Position numbers and translations under genes: made by a program | The notes under the pieces: model-generated | Seen by the model: the letters and a program-made list of their open reading frames with translations, nothing else | Databases searched by the model: none | Told to the model about the DNA's origin: nothing | Shown: one piece after another, positions 10,231-23,349 of the stretch | Position numbering within the stretch: the stretch's first letter is position 1 | Layout: each line of letters starts with the position of its first letter | NCBI GenBank assembly: GCA_008477525.1 | Contig: SPDT01000013.1 | Location: 543,501 to 607,500 of the forward strand | Reading direction: 5' to 3' | Length of the DNA: 64,000 bases | DNA from: Hypomyces perniciosus | Lineage: Eukaryota > Ascomycota > Sordariomycetes > Hypocreales > Hypocreaceae

Positions 10231-11790
10231 ATGAGCGCGATACGCAGTCCTCCAACAACACAATCACCCTCGCCTCTCCATAAGCGCCGTCGAGACCTCA
10301 GTCCCAATCCATCGCGTCACCGTTCACCGAAGACACAAACGCCGAGGCTTAGCCATCCGGCATTCCCACCACCCAGGTTCTGGGACGAATTATCAGAGAT
10401 ACCCCTCACGAAGAACGCTCTCCGCGAATTGGAGCGGAGGACTTCCCAACATGACTCTCGACACAGCCCTAACAACCCTGACGACCCTGACGACCATGAG
10501 GCTGCGGAGTGTTGCATCTCCCAGTGCTCTCCAAACTCTCTAGACGAAATAAAACGCTTTGCACTACACGGTGGCCCTGATTTGAGAGATTTACGAGGTG
10601 TAAGCCTCAGCCTTACTACAGTCCAGCGTTGTCCTTTAGTCCCGTCTTTGCCTGACCGTTCACAGCATTACCCTCGAAGTCACCAAGACGAAGAAATGAG
10701 CGCAAGCCAGTTGTCGAGCCGAGGGCGAAAACGGGGTTCGCAGGCGTCATCGAGTAGAGGGAGGAGACCCAACTCGCAGCTATCGTCGTCGAGGAGATCC
10801 GGTTCTACTACGACAAAAAACACGGGACCATACGACCGAGCCTTTGCACAGCACCTTGTTGATAATAACATCCTTCCTGCCAATTACCTATACCCCGACG
10901 GCAGTTGGCCGCCCAGGCCTGACAACCTGGATGATATTCGTCAAGTGTTATCTCGCCGTCGAGAGCACCTGGCTTCCTCCCAGTCTTTCAAAGCTGATTT
11001 CAAACGGTTCGTGCAGCTGGATTCAAATGCGGCAAACGAGAGACAAGTTACTTCGCGCATCATCCCAATGATATGTGGAGAGACTGATGATATCAAATGT
11101 GTTGCCGGCGAGGCTCCATTCACAAATCTAAGGGCGTTGACAAATGGAACACTTGTAGCTGGAAACCCTGATTTGTATTATGGTGCCCGCCCTGAGCAGC
11201 TGGAACTGAAAGTTCGCCAACAGCTCAGCCACTTTATTGCTCCCTCAACTCAAAATGACTTGCCTATTTTGCCCAACTTTTGCCTTGCTGTAAAGGGGAT
11301 AGACGGGTCAATGGGGGTGGCAATGCGACAGGCATGTTATGACGGCACATTAGGAGCCAGAGCAATGCAGAGGCTCCAGTCATATGGGCTGCCGGAGCAA
11401 GTGTATGACAACAAGGCATACGCCCTTACGGCCATTTACCATGCTGGAATGCTGAGACTCTACACCATCCACCCGATAAAGACACCACAGGCAAAACCCG
11501 GGTTTGCCATGACGCAAGTCAGAGCAATTGCTATGACGGATGGCCCCGACGCCTTTCATGATGGGATCTCTGCATTTCGAAATGGCTGTGACTGGGCAAA
11601 AGAGCAACGGGACAACACAATCAGGCAAGCGAACGAGAGGGCCGCTCTTGTAACCGACACAATGCTTGACAACATGACTGCCGACGAGGATCATGTATCG
11701 CCCTTGTCCTTTGACTCTAACACATCTGCAGACGAGCTGTCAATGGATGTCAGACCTTCTGCAAAGCGGTCGAAGCCAAACGAAGCTTAG
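10231..11790 (+). CDS. Fungal protein with PD-(D/E)XK-like (DUF7924-type) domain
   Basis: Single exon, 519 residues from ATG 10231. Residues 1-200 are Pro/Ser/Arg-rich, basic and disordered, with a likely nuclear localisation run (HKRRRD) near the start. A globular domain follows from ~205 to ~470, beginning YDRAFAQHLVDNNILPANY. It contains GNPDLYYGA, then LELK, then FCLAVKGIDGS, then AMRQACYDGTLGARAM. The spacing of an Asp and a (hydrophobic)-x-K strand followed by a helix resembles a restriction-endonuclease-like fold. I recall this as the fungus-specific DUF7924 group, which I cannot confirm here. In this copy the position usually acidic before K in such folds reads A-V-K, so catalysis is doubtful. 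The tail (SAKRSKPNEA) looks like a second nuclear signal. Role unknown. Confidence 0.7.
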   Translation: MSAIRSPPTTQSPSPLHKRRRDLSPNPSRHRSPKTQTPRLSHPAFPPPRFWDELSEIPLTKNALRELERRTSQHDSRHSPNNPDDPDDHEAAECCISQCSPNSLDEIKRFALHGGPDLRDLRGVSLSLTTVQRCPLVPSLPDRSQHYPRSHQDEEMSASQLSSRGRKRGSQASSSRGRRPNSQLSSSRRSGSTTTKNTGPYDRAFAQHLVDNNILPANYLYPDGSWPPRPDNLDDIRQVLSRRREHLASSQSFKADFKRFVQLDSNAANERQVTSRIIPMICGETDDIKCVAGEAPFTNLRALTNGTLVAGNPDLYYGARPEQLELKVRQQLSHFIAPSTQNDLPILPNFCLAVKGIDGSMGVAMRQACYDGTLGARAMQRLQSYGLPEQVYDNKAYALTAIYHAGMLRLYTIHPIKTPQAKPGFAMTQVRAIAMTDGPDAFHDGISAFRNGCDWAKEQRDNTIRQANERAALVTDTMLDNMTADEDHVSPLSFDSNTSADELSMDVRPSAKRSKPNEA

Positions 11791-12237
11791 GAATTTTCAG
11801 CCATTGTGGTAATGCTGAGCACACGAGCAATGACAGGAGGGGAACGATGTATAGCAACAGGAGGGATTTTGTGCCACCCGAGTAACGATAGGATATGAAA
11901 GTCATTTGTAGCGACATGTAGTATTTCCGGGATACAGCAAACACTATAGAAACGGTACATATACCATGTATAATATAATTTGGTACTTTTTGGACTTCTT
12001 GCAAGACGGGGAGGTGAGCTCGAGGCCACGAGGATCAGTCAGTCGATACCTAGCACCACCTAACCAGAGATTGACACCACGCACTAATTCTACTTCTCAT
12101 CTTCAGCTTCACAAAACACTTGATTGAGTCAACTTCAACACTGATTCGCCCAAACCGTCTTCTCACCAAGTGAAACCTCATCATTCTTAAAATCTAGTTG
12201 CTACAAGACGACAGACACACACTTTCAAGCCGAAACC
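11791..12237. other. Intergenic region
   Basis: 447 bp between two plus-strand genes. It holds the 3' end of the upstream gene and the leader of the AlkB-like gene. Open frames on the minus strand here lack features. Nothing else is seen. Confidence 0.3.
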
Positions 12238-13625
<1,388 letters not shown>

Positions 13626-13905
13626 AATATTCTCAGTAAACAGTCATCCTCTATTAAAACCAAAATGTCTCCTTGACCATAACCAGCATCTTATCCGCAG
13701 ATGGAATACATACTAATTAATACATGCTAGCAAAGTTCACACAAGACAGGAGACTCCAAGTACAAAAACCAACGCTCAACGCTGTTTTCAGTCCGAGACG
13801 CACGGATATTCCGCGCCTTGTCAAAATCTACGAATGATTAAACTAAAGAAAATCCACAAGTCTTTGATACAGGCGCTCATCTAGAGCGAGGCCACCCCAG
13901 CCTTC

Positions 13906-16900
13906 TCACGCAAAGCCAAATCCCTGCGCATTCTCCAGAGCCATTGCCAGTCGCTCCTTAAGAACCTCCTTATCCTTGTACTCCGGTAAAAGCAGCGTCC
14001 CATAGCACGTATACGCCGTGGGTAAATGCCCATTCTCGCCTTCTTCCTCGCCGTTCTTTTGCACCACAAACTGAAGGTTTCGCATCCCTCCCACAGGGAC
14101 CCGATCTGACGCCGTCACAAACTCCAGCAGCTTGCGCTTCATCCTGTCGTCGTACCGCTTCACGATAGACCAGAAGTCTTTAACCGTGTGATGTGACGCA
14201 TCCCATCCGACGTAGCGTGCATATCGTCGGAGCTCTGAAACGTCAATCTCCTGTACACCCTCCACTACTGACTGGAGGATTTGTGGACTAAGCAGTGAAA
14301 GGGACTTGTTCACCAGACACCTCTTGAACCCACGCTCAAATGCGAGGAACTGCGGCCGGATGGACACATCGGTCAGATAGCGGATGTAATCGCTCACGTA
14401 TTGATCGCGATTGTCGTTTGTGACGAGCGGTGCTTCATCGTCCCCCTCCGATTCGTTGGGTAGAATGCACTTGAGCTTTTCCTGATCAAATGACTGCGGC
14501 CAAGTGGGATTTTCCCTCGTCATCTCTCGGGTGACATTGCGTCCAATACTCGGCACCGAGAACTCGTAAGTTCGCGCAAATACATCCTCGACCTGCCCAT
14601 CCTTCTCATTCCACTCCAGCAAGGTCATGAGTCCACTTGCCAAGTCCGGCCATCCATCCGCGATGTGGTAAAGTTCCTCGACTGGTTCGCCAAGCAATTT
14701 TCGGTAGAGGGCCTTGGGAAAAGTGACCGGTAACGTGAGGCCATTGTAAACTGCCAAAGACATAATAAGGCCGGCGAGCTCAAACTTCCATTCCTCAACA
14801 ACTGAGCCCGGAACAAACCATGCCATTCGAGTTCTATCGTCGACGGCAAATGCTCCATATTTAGGGTCAAGGCATTCGGCAATGGCTAGTCGGAAGAACT
14901 CCTGCTGTACGCCGCCTGAGTCAAACCCCTCTTCGCCGCGGTTTTCTCCGAGGTGGACTTTCAGAGGGCGCAAAAGCTCACGTTGTTGCCGCCTCCATAG
15001 TTGATCAAATGCATCCCGAAGCACATTCTCTCGCCCGATGTCAAGAACCAGATATTTCGAGGATGCCGTTTTGAGCAAGTCCTTCAGCACAGTTTTGTGG
15101 TGCGGGTTCGTTATCAAGCTTCCAGGGTCTACAATGGCGTTCATCCGCGTCTTAAGCGAGCTCGATTCCTCAAACATCCTACTCATTCTTGCAAAGTTGA
15201 TAGAGCGGAAGAATGTGACGAGCGATTCCGGACTGAAGAGGTAGGGGTGATCCAAGATATGGCTCTTTTTTCGTGAGGGATCAAAATCCACCCACGCAAC
15301 TGGCATCTCCATCGTGTCTAGTCGTTCGGAGAAGTAGTCTACGCGGAACTGAATATCACCCAGGAGAAGCACGTTCCTGTTCTCATCTGCGTTCTGTCAG
15401 CGTCTAGACTTGATACATCATATAATAACCCTCGATTCAACTTACACATGGTGGAGATGAGAGACAACGCCCCGTGAAAGGGGCCAGTATTCTTGATTTC
15501 AGGGTTTCCATCCCACTCACTTAGGAGAACAGCTCTTGCCCAGTCCAGTAGGAGTGTGGGGACCCGTGTCTCATGCAGTAAACGTTCAGCCTGTGTGAAT
15601 TCTAAAACCCGAACGGGCCCAGAATGTAGGAGATCAAGCTGGTTCAAGAGTGGCTGGAGGATGTCAAGGTCACCTTTGTTTCTGCTACCTTCTGGAATTA
15701 GGTCAGTAAAGGAGCGACGTGCAGAAATCGCAGAGAACAGGCGTCGAGCCAGCCTCAACGCAAGGTCGTTGGAAAACACATCCTCGTACTCGAGGCATAT
15801 TGAATGGGGCTGTCTGGCGGATAGACCATTGCCACCCAAAACCAGTCCAGTAGAGCGAATGCGTGACATATCATATAGAGTCTTGGAATCCGAGACGAAT
15901 GGTGCTGCAGCCACCAAGGCATGCAAGCAAACCGAAATGACACATCCGACTTCGAAGTCAGTCAAGGGGTTTCGACTTCTCGGGAACACCTTGGCTGCGG
16001 CTGGAGATCGTAATGATTTAAGAGATTTTGGCACAGCAAACAAGCTTTCAGCTGCCATCCATAGGCTGTGTAGAACTAGACTTGGCGCAGCCCGAGTCAT
16101 GCGTAGCATGCAGTACCATAATGTGTGGGAATCATACAATTTGCCGTCTCTTGAGAATGATAAGACGAGGGAATGTGGGTCGCTTAGTACGTTGAATATG
16201 GTCTGCTCATTGAAGATCTTCCATTGGTTGGCCGATGAGGCATGTGTTGTTGATTGTCCTCTAACCAGTTTGCGTTGCCAGTTTTGGGGTTTGGGATAGG
16301 AGGCATGAGCTTCGAGGGGTCCGAAAAACCTAGTTTCTGAAGTATCATCTTGTTGGAAGACGTCGCAGATGAAGTCTATGAGCTCAACATTGAGTCTTGA
16401 TAGAGACTGAGGCAAAGGGAAATTGGCAGATGTTGAGTCTCCTTCAGGTATTGATGGTGGTTTTGGTTTGGCTTGTGCATCCACCCGCCCCCTATTAACA
16501 ATAGGGGCAACCTTATCGGTTGCCTGCTTCTCGTCAACTTCTTCGTCAGAAAGGCCGAGTTCCACTTCCTCTGCGACACGAGTAGTTGGAGGGGGTACAT
16601 TTTCGAAGAATGCAGGCTTAGAAGGTATCTCTGGGACGCCCCGTGCGATGATAGCAGCATTTTTCGTTGTGCGTGTTAGCTTTTCGGGGTAGAATCCATT
16701 AAGACTCGGCGGTCTCGACGCTGGCTTGGTATCCTCGGTTCCAGCTGAGATTGAGACAGGTTCCAGGGATCGTTTATTGCCCGATTTTGATGGAGGAGAA
16801 CGAAAGGTGGTTTTTGAATTCCTCTTAGGCTTAGACGTATCTTTGGACTGAGGAATAGCTTCGGGGGCTGCAGACAGCTCACGGCTTTCGTCGCCAAGGG

Positions 16901-17977
16901 GTTTTGTCGGCTTTGAGACTGTATCGATTCTTGATGACTCGGCGAAGGGTGGGAGTTTGGCTCGGCGGTCTTTCGGTTCTGACTCCTGAGAATTCGAAAC
17001 AGGATCGACATCGGCCGAAGGGGGGTTGACATCGGCTGAGGGAGAGTGGCGGAAACCTCCCAGTTCTGAAATCTTTTCTGACATGGCTTCGATAGCCTGC
17101 GGAGTCAACCACTCTAGCATCTTGAAAGCCACAGTGCCAAACGTGGCAACCGCGAACGACCTGTAATCTTTGGGCACATGCTTCTCTGAGACGCTGATAT
17201 TCGCAGGAGCCAACGGTTGGGGATCTGCGGGTGGTGAATTAACACCATCCTTGAGTTTGTCAGACTGTCTATCCGGCGATGACGATCGAGGTTTTCTTGT
17301 TGGCGATGATTGAGACAGCTTCGAGTCGGCTCCCGGTACGGCCTTACGGCGGGATGATGTCGTCCGAACGTCGGATGCTTTGCGGCTTGGATGCGGCGAG
17401 GGCGAAGGTCGTGCAGAGAAAATAAGACTATTGACAGCAGGAGGGACTTCTCGAGGAACACCTAAGTGTGGGCAAAGACCACTCTCCGGATCGTCTTGGC
17501 TAGCAAGATGGACTGCCAGTGTTCTCGCGCTTGTGGGATTGTATCTTCGGATCGGAGCCTTGCCGGCGAGCCGCTTTCGGCAAGTGAAGCATGTAGCCGT
17601 GCTGCACTTCGGAACACCACAGCCGTTGCGCAGCTGGAATATGTATCTTCAAAGGCCTCAAGTTAATGCTGTTCTCAAAGCAACTAGATGAACATCTTGG
17701 AATGGACATACTTGTCTACAAGGAGCTGGAAGTCATGCCGACGGCTTGCCCGGTGTATGGCGTAGACGCGACGAGGGTTCTCAACGTCTTGGATGTATTT
17801 CCCCAACTCCACCGGTGCGTCGGGGGGTAGACGGGCGAATGGGGCCTCCTGCCAGAGCCCGGCAAGCAAATCAACTTCACCGGCCAACTCAGGGGTGTTT
17901 CGGAGGCGGTGGTCATCGGGGCCGTGAGACGACTCGTGGGCCATGACTGGGGGAGCCTTATGCGCGGGCGCGCTCAT
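13906..17977 (-). CDS. HECT-type E3 ubiquitin ligase, Hul4 family, 3 exons
   Basis: Exons on the minus strand are 17977-17712, 17646-15446 and 15386-13906, giving 1315 residues; introns are 65 and 59 bp. Joins give LVDKYIFQLRNGCG and LISTMYENRNVLLLGD. An N-terminal conserved block (ELAGEVDLLAGLWQEAPFARL) leads into an AZUL-like zinc finger with GCGVPKC, TATCFTCRKRLAGKAP and a later GLCPHLG. A Ser/Pro/Lys-rich disordered stretch of ~250 residues follows, then the helical region, then the HECT domain in the last ~360 residues (HLGENRGEEGFDSGGVQQEF). The catalytic cysteine is in TAYTCYGTLLLPEY at ~1283, and the chain ends GFGFA as expected. The product accepts ubiquitin from an E2 and passes it to substrates; yeast Hul4 acts on misfolded cytosolic proteins and chromatin proteins. 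It is divergent from the Rei1 gene. Confidence 0.9.
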
Positions 17978-18704
17978 GGCTAGTGTTGACGCCGCTTCAG
18001 GAGGAGCGTATCGCGCAGCCCATGCCTCAGGTGATGAGAGATGAGGATATGGCGGAAACGGGAGAATTCGGCAGACGACGATGGAAGCATAGGGAGATGG
18101 AATGGATACGTATGATTACCGTAATGATGTGACGGATGTCCGTGGCAGAACGGGGCCAGTCGTGTGCAAGGCTGAGTGTCAGTGGACCCCAAAGGTGCTC
18201 AGGCGCTCTCGATGTGCTACAGCACGCCATTAGGTTCGGTAGTACTTCGCCACTCGCCTGCAGAATGCGCTAGGGATGATGCGCGATAAGAAAATCAGAT
18301 ACGGAGCACGGAGTACAGTTCGCAGTACCTCTCTTCCACCAGCAACGCATACTCCTTCTGTTAGGCCACCGGGTATTCAACCACGGAAGGCCCCAGCAAA
18401 CAGCGCCCTGCTGTGCCAATCACCCGCCGATTTTTACAGTTTCACCTGTCGCTCTCTGTAAAACAAAATGCAGGGCATGACCCACCCCGCTATCTCTACG
18501 TCAGATGCCAACACACCCCGCCACCAAAAACTTCCTCAAATCACAGAATTAATAATTCCGGGAGCAGCGTCAGTATCGAGTCACGCGCTCAAGACGGTGC
18601 CTTTGCGGCCATTTCGACTTAAATAACTGCCCATTTTCTCCCGTAGCAGACTCTCCTTTCATCGTCAGACTCGTGCGCAACTCGACTGGTATCATTCTTC
18701 CATC
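17978..18704. promoter_or_regulatory. Divergent promoter between Hul4-like and Rei1-like genes
   Basis: 727 bp with no coding signal. Near-matches to the dispersed TACGGAGTA motif occur at about 18300-18316 (TACGGAGCA then CACGGAGTA, overlapping closely). Nothing else is recognised. Confidence 0.4.
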
Positions 18705-20398
18705 ATGGCGAGCGCCCAGGCCGCCGCCGCCGCAGGGCCGGCCACCTCGATCTCCCACCCGTACACATGCAATACATGCCAGGTTGCCTATCGCAACATC
18801 GATCTGCAAAAGACTCACATGAAGAGTGACTGGCAGTAAGTTTACCTCATTCCGGCTGCTCCGATTTTACAGCGCCGTCTCTAACATCTGCTACCAGTCG
18901 ATACAACTTGAAGCGACGAGTGGCTTCCTTGCCTCCCATTGCTGCCGAGATATTCAGCGAAAAGGTCATCCAGGCTCGTGCGGAAACGACAGCCGAAGCA
19001 GACAAGGCGTTTTTCGAGCGCTCCTGCGAGCCCTGCAGCAAGACGTATTACAGCGAAAATGCGTTCCGGAACCACTTGTTGAGCCAGAAGCACAAACAAA
19101 ACGAAGCGAATCCTGTCAAGCGCCAAGATGATGAGACCACTTCCGTCATCAGCTCAACCTTCTCTCTCGGAGAACCCGCTCCTGTTTCAAAGGAGGACGT
19201 TGATTCCGATGCCGAGGACGAGTTCAACCAGGTTGTTGAGGGTCTCCAGAACGCAAAGGTTACGGAACAGCGCCCCTCCCCCGTTAAGCGGCCATCCAAC
19301 CCCCATCCTGTCCCTGAAGAGGAAGCCAACGGCCAAGACTCGGCCTCAACGACCACAGCCCAGTCTGGATCCAACCCAGTATGGAACTTACGGTCATGCA
19401 TATTCTGCAACTATGAGTCCCCGACGCCTCCTCTCAACGCCCACCACATGGAACGCTTCCACGGCATGTTCATCCCTGAAAAAACGTATCTTGTCAACTT
19501 GGACGGTTTGGTTCAGTACCTCCAGGACAAAGTCAGCAAAGAGCACCAGTGTCTTAGCTGTGGCAAGGTTAAGTCAACTCTCTTCGCTGTCCAAACGCAC
19601 ATGAGAGACAAGGGCCACTGCAAGATCCCATACACCACAGAGCAAGAGCAATTGGCTATTGGCGATTACTACGATTTCAGGAGCACTTACTCAGACGATG
19701 ACGAATCAGATGATGGTTCAACAGAGGATGGCACTGGCGGTGCCAAACTTGGCGCACGCCGAGAAGCCAAGGCTACCGGACCCGATGGGGAGGTGTTAGA
19801 GGGAGGTGAAGATCAGGATGGATGGGAAACAGACAGTTCGGCTTCATCTCTCGATTCTGCGGATTTAACTGCTGTTCCTGCCGAAGGTCATATTCACCAG
19901 TTCGAGCGGTTGAGCAAGCACCCCCACCACTCACGCCATGACCCCCGACATCATCACCAGGCAGATGGCTGGCATTCTCGCGCTCACAAGCACACTCATG
20001 CGGCTTTCTATGATGAATATGAGCTTCACCTTCCCAGCGGGAGATCCGTTGGACATCGTTCTTTGAACAAATACTTCCGTCAAAACCTCCACAACTATCC
20101 TACTGAGGAAGAGCGGGCCGAGCAGCTAGCTATCGAAGCGGCGGGCAACGATGGAACAGAAGCTAACGGCGACAGTCAAGTAGCTCTCACTAACGGCCGT
20201 GGCCGCGGCCGCGAAGTTGTGCCTCGCGGTGCCGTGGGCATGGCGGGCGTGTCGGACGAGACGAAGCGGGTGGTTCGCAAGGATCAAGAGCGTGGCCGAG
20301 ACCTGGAACAATTCAAGACCAAGAAGACAGATTGGTCCTACAGCAAAAAGCTGAACAACCAAAAGACTTACTACTACCGCTACGATGGCGGTGGTTAG
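18705..20398 (+). CDS. C2H2 zinc-finger 60S biogenesis factor, Rei1/Reh1 family, 2 exons
   Basis: Exons 18705-18835 and 18898-20398 encode 543 residues. The 62-bp intron (GTAAGT...CAG) splits the first finger, and the join reads MKSDWHRYNLKRRV. Four zinc fingers are visible: YTCNTCQVAYRN...H, SCEPCSKTYYSENAFRNHL, CIFCNYESPTPPLNAHHMERFH and HQCLSCGKVKSTLFAVQTHM, each with closing histidines. An acidic segment (~265-310) and the C-terminal block GHRSLNKYFRQNLH follow. This is the Rei1 layout. Yeast Rei1 binds late cytoplasmic pre-60S particles at the exit tunnel and helps release Arx1/Alb1. The start is set by the ATG at 18705, giving a short Ala-rich head before the first finger. Confidence 0.9.
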
Positions 20399-21615
20399 TT
20401 GGTTGTATTTAGCTTCAATCAGACTTCCGTTGGCAATGAATTTTGGTCAAACTGATAATTGCGCATTGTAATTTGAAAGTAGCCTTGCTCTGTGCATACT
20501 TGCAAAGTCTTGGCCAACAGGGTTCCAGTGATATGAAAATTTTCGTATTTATTAATGACAACTGTTCCGATCATCTCATCTTTATAGTATTAATGTATCC
20601 CCACTCGTGGCTCCTTTGGCATATGAAACGTGGCGGCGTCGCCCGAGAAGCAGCATGTCTCCCCGCACAAGGGCTCAACAGAAGCTAGTCAAAGGGAAAG
20701 CGATTATCCGGATGCTGAGCTGTGTTATTTTGGGTTTCTCAGTTGTAGAGATGATCGACTAGGCAGCGAAGAAGAGGTCAACAAAGCGGATATCTGGGCT
20801 CCATTCCAAGCATGTGAGATGTAAGACATAAAAGAGCGCAACCGGCTGACGCCGAACATTGTGTTACCACAAAGTGGGGAGAGAAAAAGCGCAAGAACAA
20901 AGAGAATGCTAATAAATAGAAATCTGACGTACCGTTGGTTCCTTTTCTATTGTTATCCCTTGATCTGGAGGAAAGCCACTGATGTCGTTGATGCTAAATT
21001 TGGCCAGCTTGCGCCCCATTAGGCTGCGGCTGACTTTATCCCCTGCATCCCATACGGAGTTTGCTAGCAGAATCAAAGCGGATGATTGGCGAAGGAAGAT
21101 AGGATCCGGATACGATGCGAGCCGGGTTAGGTTGAATTCGCTGACACGACTATTCCGGACGCAAGAGCCAGCCCCCTTATGCTTGTGAGGCTGTTGGTGG
21201 GACATTATTTCAGAAATAGCACTCCATAATAGTGCCATGCATCCTGCATGAGAGCCCCAAAAGGATGCCAATGCCAGCTGGACTGGACTGTATTTTTTTT
21301 CTTCCCGCCATCTCATTTTCTCGCCATTCCCAATTCATCACTCGCTCGCATTGGAAGCTTCCGTATCTGTCGTTGCTTTTCTGTACTATATGTCGGCGGC
21401 ATATGGTTTCATGATGCTACTCTAGATCTTACTCCCACCTCTGTGCCGCATTATTCGTTGCATCGACTGGAACCTAACCAGGGTTCGTCCATACGGGTCA
21501 TTTGCTGGGCTCTGGTAACCTGAGCTTCGCGCCTCACAAACTCGCCAGTCGCGTTGCTCCAGTCCACGCGGACGAGGATACTAGCTATTAGCATTCGCTC
21601 GTTTACAAGAACAAG
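20399..21615. other. Long intergenic region without recognised genes
   Basis: 1.2 kb. Open frames at 20443-20688, 20909-21316 and 21248-21523 show no motifs and overlap each other; I treat them as chance. A near-match to the dispersed motif (TACGGAGTT) lies near 21052. The last part is the promoter of the gene at 21616. Confidence 0.35.
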
Positions 21616-22593
21616 ATGGCAAGGAGACGGATATGGGCCTCTGCCCCTCTCTTCCTCCTCTTCCTCGCTCCCGCCCTCGCCTTCGACGCCGACTTCTCCT
21701 TCTACCCTTCTACGTCTCAGCCTTGCCTCAACAACGCGGCCAAGGCGTCCAAATGCACTGGCGCAACATCTGGGGACATCAAAAAATGCTTGTGTAGCAA
21801 TGGCGGCAACTTCGTTATCGACGCGGCCGCGTGTCTTGGGAGGAGTGATCCAAGCAACGTTCGGAGTGTGTTCAGCACGATGGCTGATGCTTGCTCGTTC
21901 TCGAAGACGAATTTAACTGTGAGCGAGAGGCAATTCATTGCGGCAGCGAATGCAGCTTCGTCGACAACGACGAGCTCAGTAAGCAGCGCGGTCAACACCC
22001 GGAAACCGACAACAGCAGTCAGCAGTCCCACCGTAACTGCAACACCAACATCAACACCAACATCAACACCAACGGATACCACTCCTAGCGATAGAAATCA
22101 GAATGGCGGGGGTCTATCGACTGGTGCCACAGTAGGTATCGCAGTGGGCGCATCTCTTGGAGGCGTCGCCATCATTGCGGGTATTGTGGTGTTCCTCCTG
22201 CGCAGACAGAGGAGACGCGGCGAGGAGTCGCATCCAATGCTGCCCCAGGACCCGAGATACAGCGCGGCCACGACGTTTCCGCCTACAGAGCCATCGCCTG
22301 GCTTCAGCCCGTTTTCTCTGGAAGCGAAGCCGCCTGCGTGGGCGTCACCGCAACAGAGTCCCGATCCTTCGTATCCTTCATACAGAAGTTCGGAGATGAC
22401 ATGGGATTCGGCTCAGGGCGCGTACAAAGGGCCGTATGCTTCACCCGATAACATTGCGGAGCTGCCACCGGACACGGCGACTCACGGCAGTCACGGCAGT
22501 CAAATCTTTGAAATGGACGGGGTGGGGAGAGGTCGTGCTCAGCCGGCGGAAATGCAAGGGTCTTTGCCTTTGAGGAACTCTCACGGATCATAG
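21616..22593 (+). CDS. Secretory type I membrane protein, Ser/Thr-rich
   Basis: Single exon, 325 residues. A clear signal peptide covers residues 1-22 (MARRR then a Leu/Ala-rich core, APALAF). The ectodomain carries six cysteines (QPC, SKC, KKC, LC, AAC, DAC) in ~85 residues, then a Ser/Thr-rich stalk with TPTSTP repeats, one transmembrane helix at ~175-198 (VGIAVGASLGGVAIIAGIVV), a basic stop-transfer RRQRRR, and a ~120-residue Pro/Ser-rich cytoplasmic tail. This layout recalls fungal wall-stress sensors and mucin-like surface proteins. The cysteine pattern is not the eight-cysteine CFEM nor a WSC domain I can recognise, so function stays open. A repeat ACAACACCAACATC-type tract encodes the TPTSTP stalk. 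Confidence 0.75.
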   Translation: MARRRIWASAPLFLLFLAPALAFDADFSFYPSTSQPCLNNAAKASKCTGATSGDIKKCLCSNGGNFVIDAAACLGRSDPSNVRSVFSTMADACSFSKTNLTVSERQFIAAANAASSTTTSSVSSAVNTRKPTTAVSSPTVTATPTSTPTSTPTDTTPSDRNQNGGGLSTGATVGIAVGASLGGVAIIAGIVVFLLRRQRRRGEESHPMLPQDPRYSAATTFPPTEPSPGFSPFSLEAKPPAWASPQQSPDPSYPSYRSSEMTWDSAQGAYKGPYASPDNIAELPPDTATHGSHGSQIFEMDGVGRGRAQPAEMQGSLPLRNSHGS

Positions 22594-23349
22594 TGGATGA
22601 AGCACGTGAGAAACATTTTTATTTTTTTTTGTTTTTATGACATTAGCCACGAGCTACGTTACTCTATATGAAGTACGCTTGGATTGGCTGAGACCGGATA
22701 GTAACACTATCACGGCATGGCGTTTGGAGACATCTGTATTGGGTGGATCGGTGCGTTAGAGCGAAATGATTCGAAGTCTTAATTCTTATTCTTACAGGCT
22801 TTGAGCAACTATTCATTGACCTAGCAATCACCGAGCACCCTAGATGTTTAGTGATGTGACATTCAACGACCTGGATGAATCACATGGATGCTTACTCTGT
22901 CAGCTTGATTTGCCATACTCGGGGGATCTCAAAAACGACCATCCCCGTGCTAGTGAACTAGCACGGGGATGGTCGTTTTTGAAATCCCCCGAGTATCCGT
23001 CGTAGTAGATGCCAAGTCGGGCCCTTGTGCATCCGCACGCGGTCCACCATTTGTCGATGCGCGCAATCATGAAGATCTATAAATTGCCTCTCTGCCTTCC
23101 AAATCTTGAAGGAGATCTTGACCCCCTTTCACTCGTGAGATTATCATCTATTATTTGCGTGATAATCAAGAATGGTGGTGATCTAGTTCACGTATTTCTC
23201 GTAACGTGTACGAAGTACGGAGTAGACCTCGGCATCGGCAAAACCAGTGTTAGATGTGTGGCGATCAGTGCCTCCACACCACGTCACTTTCCCCTTGCAT
23301 TCAAAAATTCCCCCAAAAAGCTCGGTTCATTGACTATCGGTTAGTCAAG
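22594..23349. other. Intergenic region carrying a foldback element
   Basis: 756 bp. Contains the 82-bp near-perfect palindrome described separately and a TACGGAGTA at 23217-23225. The last ~100 bases are the promoter of the short-chain dehydrogenase. No gene is seen. Confidence 0.4.
22915..22996. repeat. 82-bp foldback (near-perfect inverted repeat)
   Basis: Two 40-base arms (22915-22954 and 22957-22996) are reverse complements with one mismatch, separated by a 2-base loop. The outer end begins ATACTCGGGGGA and the arms include CTCAAAAACGACCAT. No target duplication is evident. A relative of one arm lies at 61838-61865. Confidence 0.9.

Noticed and set aside
22915..22996. Foldback read as a bacterial-type terminator
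   Set aside because: The organism is a fungus; no gene ends there, and a related arm elsewhere points to a repeat family.
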